A stretch of 22,523 nt of DNA from a bacterium (GTDB lineage Bacteria > Margulisbacteria > Marinamargulisbacteria > SXXA01), in assembly GCA_018402095.1 (NCBI GenBank), contig JAGYJO010000002.1:1-22523 (forward strand), in the 5' to 3' direction. The translations under genes and the position numbers were made by a program. How positions within the stretch are numbered: position 1 is the stretch's first letter; each line of letters opens with the position of its first letter. Shown here piece after piece: positions 16,661 to 22,523 of this stretch. The notes under the pieces were generated by a model that saw nothing but the letters and a program-made list of their open reading frames with translations, was not told the DNA's origin and did not search any database.

Positions 16661-18522
16661 AAGAATTTTCTGGGAACTCAGATGGCTATAAAGCTGCCGC
16701 TGGGTTTATGGGCGGTACTGTCTTGGTGGGACATCGCAATGTCTCAGGTGTGTCGACTATTTCTACGGCCAGTATTCCCTTGGAAGTGTATGCAATGAAT
16801 AAGGATGGTGCTGCGCTTGCGACAGGGAATGTCCTGAAGTTAGAAACCTTAAACCCTGAAGGTGGTGCTGCGGATAAAATCGATGTGAGTTACTGGGGTT
16901 CTTTGGATCTCTATCATGAATTGACGCCATTGGCTTTCACCGCTATTCAGGGGATTGATGAATTGGAATCTGCTGCATTGGCTTCTGAATTGGTCTCTGC
17001 AGGATGGTTGGTCGGTGAGGTGACGCGTAATGTCTATAACGGAACGACACTCTCGCTCACGGGTACCATTTATGATGCACTATCTTCTGATGAGCAAACA
17101 GCTGTTCGAGAAATTGTTTTTCAGTCTCGCAGAAAAGCGTCTGCTGTTTTCAGTGTGCGAAGCGATAGTGGCGCGGAGGCTATGCTGCAATTGTTGTCTG
17201 GTCAGAATGCGGCAACCTCATCGATGGTGTCTGAAGTGGGTGTTGGCCATGTGGGTATGGGTTTCACGAGCTCAAATGTGGATTTGGCGGCTATTGATAG
17301 ACCGTTGGTGGTGAGTGGCGATGTCCGTGTGGGTGTGACGAGCAATAGTGCCTTTCTCGGTGAAGCTGGTTGGGGTGCTTTGACGCACTTTTCGGGGGGA
17401 CGTATTTATGTGCCTGGTGGCAATAATGACAATACCCATGAATACTTTATGGGGCGTTACAACGTCAGTAGTTCGACTTCTGAGCTCCGTTTGAATATCG
17501 GAGAATCGAGTGAAACCTCTCCGAATCCTAGTTCCAAATTGATTATTGATGCTTATCCTACTGTTGGCGATCCTGCTGAACAATTGGAGAGATGGGGGGC
17601 TCCTGATTATTTGGCTACAGGATTTACGGTGTCTGTCTTTGGCTATGTGGATCCCTCGGATGACACAGTGCTAACGGATTTGCCTGTACATGCGGGTGTG
17701 GGTATTGGTACGACATCGCCGGCGGCGGGATTACATGTGGTAGGGCGTGTTTTGTCCGGTGCACCGCCACGGGTTCCTACCTCTCATACAGTCTTGATCG
17801 CCTCATCGGGTAATCAAAACTTGGCACTTGTGAATTATGGTCCAGGGACAGATGCGAATTACATGACCTTTATTCATGAAGATACAACCCAATTAACCGT
17901 GCCTGGCTATGCGCCGGAGGTGTTGGGTGCTATCGAGGCGGATGGCGTGGGTGGTATTCAGTTTGCGTCGGCAGGTGCGGATTATGCGGAATATTTGCCG
18001 AAACTATCTGCTGATATCCTGATGCCTGGGGATGTCGTGGGTGTCGTTAATGGGGTGATTTCAAAATCCACAGTGGGTGCGCGTAGCATTCGTGTGATCA
18101 GTTCGACGCCTGTTGTTGCGGGTAATTTTCCTGGTGAAAACAACAAAGACGGCTTTGGCTTGGTGGCCTTTATGGGGCAGGTCTTGGTGCGGGTTGTTGG
18201 GCCTGTGCGTGCTGGGGATTATTTGATCCCTTCTGGGCGTCAGGATGGTACAGCTGTTGGGGTTGTTGCTTCCTCTGTCGTCAATCCAGATCAGATTATT
18301 GGGCAAGCCTGGGGTTCTTCCGATAAAGCGGGTGAATCTCGTGTCAATGCCGTGGTTGGGTTGTCTTTCGCCCAAAAGCATATTGGTTATCGCTTGGGTG
18401 AGGTGACGGATTTGCGTGACAAAGTTTCAGAAATACAGTCCGACATGACGACCTTGAAGGCGTATTTGGAGTCGAAATACCAAGAACGTGAGTCTAAAAT
18501 TGCGGCGTTGAGAAAACGCTAA
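16552..18522 (+). CDS. C-terminal part of the giant fibre protein (separated by frameshifts)
   Basis: The frame is open from 16525; the ATG at 16552 only sets a formal start, and protein-like sequence in this frame begins near 16657 (TQEFSGNSDG). It continues the giant protein, with further motifs GHVGMGFTSSNVDLAA and AGVGIGTTSPAAGLHVVG. A C-terminal domain follows at nt about 17970-18300: 'ADYAEYLPKLSADILMPGDVV', 'GLVAFMGQVLVRVVGPVRAG' and 'DYLIPSGRQDGTAVGV'. This arrangement is seen at the ends of tail-fibre-like proteins of the Peptidase G2/S74-associated kind, and I infer an assembly or self-processing role only by analogy. The last about 42 residues (VTDLRDKVSEIQSDMTTLKA...) form a coiled coil, which would suit trimerisation. 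The stop is 5 nt before the DUF218 gene. It was probably not translated separately. Confidence 0.8.
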   Translation: MICIQMNTPRQWHWHWYGCQSDWLVGAHPKNCPWGTQEFSGNSDGYKAAAGFMGGTVLVGHRNVSGVSTISTASIPLEVYAMNKDGAALATGNVLKLETLNPEGGAADKIDVSYWGSLDLYHELTPLAFTAIQGIDELESAALASELVSAGWLVGEVTRNVYNGTTLSLTGTIYDALSSDEQTAVREIVFQSRRKASAVFSVRSDSGAEAMLQLLSGQNAATSSMVSEVGVGHVGMGFTSSNVDLAAIDRPLVVSGDVRVGVTSNSAFLGEAGWGALTHFSGGRIYVPGGNNDNTHEYFMGRYNVSSSTSELRLNIGESSETSPNPSSKLIIDAYPTVGDPAEQLERWGAPDYLATGFTVSVFGYVDPSDDTVLTDLPVHAGVGIGTTSPAAGLHVVGRVLSGAPPRVPTSHTVLIASSGNQNLALVNYGPGTDANYMTFIHEDTTQLTVPGYAPEVLGAIEADGVGGIQFASAGADYAEYLPKLSADILMPGDVVGVVNGVISKSTVGARSIRVISSTPVVAGNFPGENNKDGFGLVAFMGQVLVRVVGPVRAGDYLIPSGRQDGTAVGVVASSVVNPDQIIGQAWGSSDKAGESRVNAVVGLSFAQKHIGYRLGEVTDLRDKVSEIQSDMTTLKAYLESKYQERESKIAALRKR

Positions 18523-18527
18523 CCGTC

Positions 18528-19115
18528 ATGATGACACGCAAAACGTTGGTCTATGTCTCTGTCTTGTGTGTCTCTGTAGGGCTTGCTTTTCTCTTGTTTC
18601 CCTTTGCCATGCGTGGCGTCTATCGATGTTTGGTGACCGAAATTCCAACGACACATGCAGATGTGATCGTGGTGCTGTCTGGTGGAACAGGAGAGCGTGT
18701 TCGAGAAGGCGTTCGTCTCTATGAGTCTGGGATGGCCAAAAAACTTTTGATGACGGGCGGCCCTTTTTTTGAAGTCTCTATGGCGGACGTGATGACGAAC
18801 TATGCGGTGTCTTTGGGCGTGCCTTCTCGGAATATTGTCCAGGAGTCTCGCTCTGTGAGTACCTATACGAATGCAACCGGTTCTTTTCCTATACTCCATC
18901 GGATGGGTGCGCGTCGTGTGATTCTCGTGACATCCCGGTTTCATACAGCCAGGGCTTATCATATCTTTAAACAAGTGTTTCCGCCGGAGATAGAGTTGTT
19001 TGTGTATGCGGCCCCGGATGGCGTAGATGAGCGTGAGTGGTGGCAGCATGGGGAAATGGCAGAGACGGTTTTGATTGAGCTGGGCAAAACCTTTTATTAC
19101 CGTTTTCGGTATTAA
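18528..19115 (+). CDS. DUF218 (SanA/YdcF/ElyC-type) membrane-anchored protein
   Basis: The 195-residue protein has one N-terminal transmembrane segment (about 7-26) and a DUF218 domain facing outward. Family signatures are DVIVVLSGGTGERVREGVRL (45-64), 'AKKLLMTGGP' (70-79), 'ESRSVSTYTNA' (106-116) and 'RRVILVTSRFHTARA' (129-143). SanA and ElyC members influence cell-envelope integrity and peptidoglycan or polysaccharide metabolism in Gram-negative bacteria; the exact reaction is not established for most. ATG 18528 is followed directly by a second ATG at 18531, and the gene lies 5 nt after the giant gene's stop, so it probably ends the surface operon. Its link to the fibre protein is positional only. 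No Shine-Dalgarno is evident. Confidence 0.85.
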   Translation: MMTRKTLVYVSVLCVSVGLAFLLFPFAMRGVYRCLVTEIPTTHADVIVVLSGGTGERVREGVRLYESGMAKKLLMTGGPFFEVSMADVMTNYAVSLGVPSRNIVQESRSVSTYTNATGSFPILHRMGARRVILVTSRFHTARAYHIFKQVFPPEIELFVYAAPDGVDEREWWQHGEMAETVLIELGKTFYYRFRY

Positions 19116-19135
19116 CCTCCCTCAGGAGAGGTGGG
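19116..19135. terminator. Weak hairpin between convergent genes
   Basis: The 30-bp gap between the DUF218 gene and the ABC transporter gene holds CCTCCCTC (19116-19123), an AGGA loop and GAGGTGGG (19128-19135). It pairs with one mismatch and one G-T pair. Neither side has a good T-run, so at best it is a weak bidirectional terminator. Confidence 0.3.
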
Positions 19136-19145
19136 CTAAATAACC

Positions 19146-20936
19146 TTAAGCGCCTACCTGTATCCGCCATAAATCGGCATAAATGCCATTTTGTTCACGT
19201 AGCGCCTCATGTGTTCCTGTTTCCACAATACGACCTTTGTCGAGAACCAAGATCCGATTCGCGTGTCGAATGGTAGATAGCCGATGGGCAATCAGAATCG
19301 CGGTTTTGCCTTTGATGATGCTGTTTAAATTGTCGTGAATCAACTTTTCTGTTTCGGTGTCTACTGCACTTGTCGCTTCGTCAAAAATCATAATAGGCGC
19401 ATTTTTGAGTATGGCTCTGGCGATGCTGAGTCGTTGGCGTTGGCCGCCTGATAGCCGAATGCCACGTTCACCAACGATAGTGTCATAGCCATTTTGCAGT
19501 GTGAGTACAAACTCATGGAGCGCGGCTTGCTGGGCAGCGGCAAGAACTTCCTCTCTGGAGGCGTTTGGTCTTGAATAGGCAATGTTGTCAAAGATGCTCC
19601 CATGAAAGAGGTATATATCTTGGCTAACCAGTGCGATGCTTTTTCGCAGACGTGTGAGGTTGAGCGCTGTGATGGGATGTCCATCGAGGGTGATTTGGCC
19701 GGATTGAATATCGTAAAACCGCATCAATAGTTTGACCAATGTGGATTTCCCGCAGCCTGTTTTGCCTGCAATGCCAATGATTTCCCCCGGTGAAATATCG
19801 ACGCTGATGTCATGTAATACAGGCATGAGACTTGTCTCTTGCGTATATCCAAAATGAACATGAGAAAGAGAGATTTGACCTTGAGGATCATGATCGACCG
19901 GGTGGGAAACCTCTTGTATGGCAGAGGGTGTGTCGATAATGCCAAAAATACGCTGACAGCTGGCCATCGCGCGTTCGTAATCATCAAGGGTGCTTCCCAA
20001 TCGTGTCAGTGGCCAAAGCAGGCGTTCGGTGAGCATTGCAAATAAGACCAATTCACCCACCGTCAAAATGCCATTGTCTTGCAATACCCAATAGCTGCCG
20101 ACCAATAGTACGCCTGCAAATCCGGCGACGACGGCCATGCGAATCAGCGGGACATACTTGGCACTGACGAGAATGGCCAACCGATTGACCTGTTGATAGG
20201 TGTTGGAGCTCTCTTGAACCCGTTGTTCTTCGAAGGTTTCTGCGCCAAAACTCTGTATGACCATAATGCCTGAAATGTTGTTTTCCAAACGGCTATTGAG
20301 GTTGCCAACGGCTTCACGTACTTTTTTGTATCGGGGTGCAATGAGGCGTTGGTAGGCCATACTTCCCCACAAAATAAGGGGGATGGGCAGCATGCCAATG
20401 ATCGCCAACTGCCAAGATATAGAGACCATAATCGCGCCGGACATCAGCATGAGCACGGTGATTTGTACGACTTCATTGAGACCTGTGTTGAGGAATCTTT
20501 CCATTTGATTTACATCATCGTTGACGATAGACAGGGTCTCTCCGAGGCGATGGTTTTCAAAATACGCCATCTCTCTGTGTTGTAAATGGTGGTAGGTGTC
20601 CATGCGTAGGTCATGCTGAACCCGTTGTGCCAATGTCATAAACCCATGTTGGTAGGCCCATTGAAACAAACTTTCAAAAAAGAAAATGAGCACAGCGACA
20701 CCCGAAAGAAGTGCTGCGAGATAGAAGGCATCCTGTCGGTTGGTGAAAATTTGGATCCAAGATGGCGGAGCGCCCCGTAATGTATCGATGACCCAGCCCA
20801 CCAGAAGGGGAGGCATGAGATCAAAGATTTTGTTGAGAACACTGCTGCTAACGGCCCATCGCAGGTGCCACCTGTAGGGTGATAAATAGGCGAAAAACCG
20901 TTTTGCTACCAAAGTGTTTTTTGGGTTAGGCGCCAT
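19146..20936 (-). CDS. MsbA/MdlB-type ABC exporter (fused permease and ATPase)
   Basis: The 596-residue half-transporter is expected to act as a homodimer or heterodimer in the inner membrane. An N-terminal type I exporter membrane domain (about 15-330, six predicted helices, e.g. LAALLSGVAVLIFFFE and VVQITVLMLMSGAIMV) is followed by a complete nucleotide-binding domain. This has Walker A GKTGCGKST (391-399), the Q-loop Q439, signature LSGGQ (495-499), Walker B IMIFDE with catalytic E520, and the H-loop H551. Similar proteins export lipids (MsbA), drugs or peptides; substrate is not readable from sequence. Its ATG overlaps the 3' end of metG by 11 bp, suggesting co-transcription and coupled translation. 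No partner half-transporter lies within the window, which favours a homodimer but does not prove it. Confidence 0.93.
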   Translation of the reverse strand: MAPNPKNTLVAKRFFAYLSPYRWHLRWAVSSSVLNKIFDLMPPLLVGWVIDTLRGAPPSWIQIFTNRQDAFYLAALLSGVAVLIFFFESLFQWAYQHGFMTLAQRVQHDLRMDTYHHLQHREMAYFENHRLGETLSIVNDDVNQMERFLNTGLNEVVQITVLMLMSGAIMVSISWQLAIIGMLPIPLILWGSMAYQRLIAPRYKKVREAVGNLNSRLENNISGIMVIQSFGAETFEEQRVQESSNTYQQVNRLAILVSAKYVPLIRMAVVAGFAGVLLVGSYWVLQDNGILTVGELVLFAMLTERLLWPLTRLGSTLDDYERAMASCQRIFGIIDTPSAIQEVSHPVDHDPQGQISLSHVHFGYTQETSLMPVLHDISVDISPGEIIGIAGKTGCGKSTLVKLLMRFYDIQSGQITLDGHPITALNLTRLRKSIALVSQDIYLFHGSIFDNIAYSRPNASREEVLAAAQQAALHEFVLTLQNGYDTIVGERGIRLSGGQRQRLSIARAILKNAPIMIFDEATSAVDTETEKLIHDNLNSIIKGKTAILIAHRLSTIRHANRILVLDKGRIVETGTHEALREQNGIYADLWRIQVGA

Positions 20937-22523
20937 GTACCAATGACTCTGTGACGACTTTGAGATCTAGACGTTGTGCCAAGTGTTGGTAGGGAGCGAT
21001 CTCATGGTGGGTCATGACGGTTTTGAGGTCTGTCCAAACAGGTGTAGGCACTTTCAAAAAGTCCGCTATACCTTGTGTGAGGGTGGGCATGAGCGGTGCC
21101 AAATACACGGAAAGGTAACGCAAGCCATTCAGTCCGGTACAGCAGACGGCATCTGCGGCCGCTTCGTCTGTTTTGACCAAAGACCAAGGTGCTGCGCCAT
21201 CGATGTAGACGTTGAGCTGATCGGCCAACGCCATGACTTCACGCGTGACTTTGAGGTAGTTCATGGCCTCATAGTGGGCGGCAATTTCTGCTGACTTTTC
21301 TGTGATAGTCTGCAGTAGTGCCGTGCCTGTGGCATCGGGTTGTGTGAGTAGCCCTTCTCGTTTTTTGGTCACGATACTGCCGAGTCGACTGCCGATGTTG
21401 ACGACTTTGTTCACCACTTCTGCATTGATTTTGGTCACGAAATCTTCCAGGCTTAAATCGATATCATCCATGCCCCCATTGCATTTGGACATGAGGTAGT
21501 AGCGCAGGTACTCGGGATTGATATGTTCGGCGAAGCAGGCTGCGGTGATAAAGGTGCCTCTGCTTTTGGACATTTTTTCGCCATTTACGGTGAGAAAACC
21601 ATGGACGTGGACCCGCGACGGTAGTTGAAAATCCCCAGCCATGAGCAACGCAGGCCAAAATAATGTGTGGAAATAGAGAATGTCTTTTCCGATCACATGA
21701 TGGATTTCATAGCTGTCTGTTGTCCAAATGTCTTTCCATAGCTCGGGTTTGTTTTGTTGTTCTCCCCAATGTTGGGTCGTCGCGATATAGCCCAGTGGCG
21801 CATCCATCCAGACATAAAAGTATTTGTCGGTATCTGGAATTTGGAATCCGAAATACGGTGCATCTCTGGAAATGTCCCAATCTTTGATGCCGGAATCAAA
21901 CCATTCTTGGAGCTTGTTTGCGACTTCTGTGCGGACGGGCATCGTGTTTTTGGTCCCATGTTGGAGCCAGTGGTGGATGTCGTCTTGTAGTTTGGATAGT
22001 TGGAAAAAATAGTGTGACGAGGGTTTGATGACCGGGGTACCGTTGCAATGAGAGCAGCGCGGCTCAATGAGTTGCGTAGGTTCGTAGGTGGCCGAACATT
22101 TTTCACATGCATCACCGTACTGATCCGTGGCTTTACATTTGGGACAGGTGCCACGAATCAGTCTGTCGGGCAAAAATAAGCCATCTGTTTCGCAAAAATA
22201 TTGTTCTATCTCACGTTGGGCAATGAGCCCTTTGTCTTTTGCTTTGAGATAAACGTCACGGGACAGCTGTTTGTTTTCGGGACTGTGGGTGCTGTAGTAC
22301 TGATCAAAGCTTATTCCAAATGAGCTGAAATCACGTTGATGATCACTGTGTACCTTTGCGATCATTTCTTCGGGTGTAATACCCAGCTTTTTTGCGGATA
22401 GCATGATGGGGGTTCCATGGGCATCGTCTGCGCACATATAGTGGCATTGGTGTCCCATAAGTTTCTGGAACCGCACCCAAACGTCCGTCTGGATGTATTC
22501 AACAAGGTGGCCGATATGGATAG
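20926..22523 (-). CDS. metG: Methionyl-tRNA synthetase (5' end beyond the window)
   Basis: This class I synthetase charges tRNA-Met. The frame stays open to the right edge: beyond the GTG at 22476 it reads IHIGHLVEYIQTDVWVRFQK, so the class I HIGH motif (22507-22518) is included and only the first few N-terminal residues are missing. Other hallmarks are CADDAHGTPIML, a zinc region with CPKC, CEKC and an extra CSHC, 'DWDISRDAPYFGFQIP', and KMSKS in NGEKMSKSRGTFI. An all-helical anticodon-binding domain follows. The protein ends just after it (ESLVHGA), without the C-terminal EMAPII/Trbp111-like tRNA-binding domain present in E. coli MetG. The sequence is otherwise close to the E. coli-type enzyme. 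The last 11 bp overlap the ABC transporter gene. Confidence 0.97.
   Translation of the reverse strand, partial: IHIGHLVEYIQTDVWVRFQKLMGHQCHYMCADDAHGTPIMLSAKKLGITPEEMIAKVHSDHQRDFSSFGISFDQYYSTHSPENKQLSRDVYLKAKDKGLIAQREIEQYFCETDGLFLPDRLIRGTCPKCKATDQYGDACEKCSATYEPTQLIEPRCSHCNGTPVIKPSSHYFFQLSKLQDDIHHWLQHGTKNTMPVRTEVANKLQEWFDSGIKDWDISRDAPYFGFQIPDTDKYFYVWMDAPLGYIATTQHWGEQQNKPELWKDIWTTDSYEIHHVIGKDILYFHTLFWPALLMAGDFQLPSRVHVHGFLTVNGEKMSKSRGTFITAACFAEHINPEYLRYYLMSKCNGGMDDIDLSLEDFVTKINAEVVNKVVNIGSRLGSIVTKKREGLLTQPDATGTALLQTITEKSAEIAAHYEAMNYLKVTREVMALADQLNVYIDGAAPWSLVKTDEAAADAVCCTGLNGLRYLSVYLAPLMPTLTQGIADFLKVPTPVWTDLKTVMTHHEIAPYQHLAQRLDLKVVTESLVHGA

Larger units (their letters stand above)
5380..17750 (+). 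repeat. Protein-level VGIGT repeat family
   Basis: Roughly thirty degenerate copies of (G/D)xVGIGTTxPxxxLxVxG are spread through the giant gene, with irregular spacing from under 100 bp to more than 1 kb. Examples are VGIGTTSPNSVLEI (about 7798), VGVGTTTPEYPLEVVG (about 9701), VGIGTTAPNSDLQVAG (about 13945), VGIGTLSPSANLHA (about 16289, after the first frame breaks) and VGIGTTSPAAGLHVVG (about 17698). Each is typically preceded by a short Gly turn and followed by a strand-turn element. The copies are diverged in DNA, so they are not recent tandem duplications. Confidence 0.85.

Noticed and set aside
5380..17750. CRISPR array or tandem DNA repeat
   Set aside because: The repeats are conserved only at protein level, with irregular spacing and an open reading frame through them.
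4790..18522. Prophage tail-fibre gene
   Set aside because: The giant protein has a signal peptide and lies next to an outer-membrane barrel and a DUF218 gene. No capsid, terminase, portal, baseplate or integrase genes are present.
20926..22476. metG start at GTG 22476
   Set aside because: The frame continues upstream through the HIGH motif to the window edge, so this codon is internal and the gene is partial.

Overview
This 22.5 kb window looks like the chromosome of a diderm (outer-membrane) bacterium of moderate G+C, probably from a poorly cultivated lineage. It encodes a PorV/UPF0164-type outer-membrane barrel, a protein with a FlgD/type-IX-sorting-like C-terminal domain, and a giant secreted repeat protein, next to ordinary housekeeping genes. 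I cannot place it in a phylum from sequence reading alone. Lineages rich in such proteins (for example Margulisbacteria/Saganbacteria relatives, Omnitrophota, Spirochaetes) are possible, but this is inference. In the lines I counted, the + strand is G+T-rich even where genes run on the minus strand, which suggests it is the leading strand throughout.

Layout. (1) 1-236: no convincing protein gene. There are two + strand terminator-like hairpins, and the roughly 180 nt between and including them folds into several short helices, so it may be a small structured RNA. (2) 3025-235, minus strand: a compact three-gene operon of a HicB-like small protein, a threonyl-tRNA synthetase without its TGS domain, and a HAD-family phosphatase-like protein, with gaps of 4 and 3 nt. 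A good -35 (TTGACA) with 17-bp spacing lies so close to the first start codon that the mRNA may be leaderless. (3) 3180-19115, plus strand: a tightly packed cell-surface operon of a small exported protein with a FlgD/T9SS-like C-terminus, a PorV-like barrel (ATGA overlap with the first), a giant fibre-like protein in the style of tail-fibre proteins and trimeric adhesins, and a SanA/YdcF-type DUF218 membrane protein. (4) 19146-22523, minus strand, convergent: an MsbA/MdlB-type ABC exporter overlapping the 3' end of methionyl-tRNA synthetase metG, which runs off the right edge.

The main object is the giant gene. An uninterrupted 3834-codon frame (4790-16294) has a signal peptide, about thirty 'VGIGTT.P...L.V.G' repeats and a YadA-head-like segment. 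It also has two larger module types (A and B) alternating A-B-A-B-A-B over about 6 kb. The frame breaks in a 0.5 kb zone (about 16172-16660) where coding sense hops between all three + frames, in three cases at G5 tracts. It then resumes as an intact 650-codon C-terminal part ending in an 'ADYAEYLP' domain and a coiled coil. I interpret this as one gene of about 4,570 codons (4790-18522), broken either by indel errors in the assembly or by real decay.

The plus-strand operon reads as a surface system: a giant secreted fibre with its own outer-membrane partner and small secreted companion. Whether the PorV-like protein helps export or anchor the fibre is inference. Nothing else phage-like is present, so I do not read the giant gene as part of a prophage.
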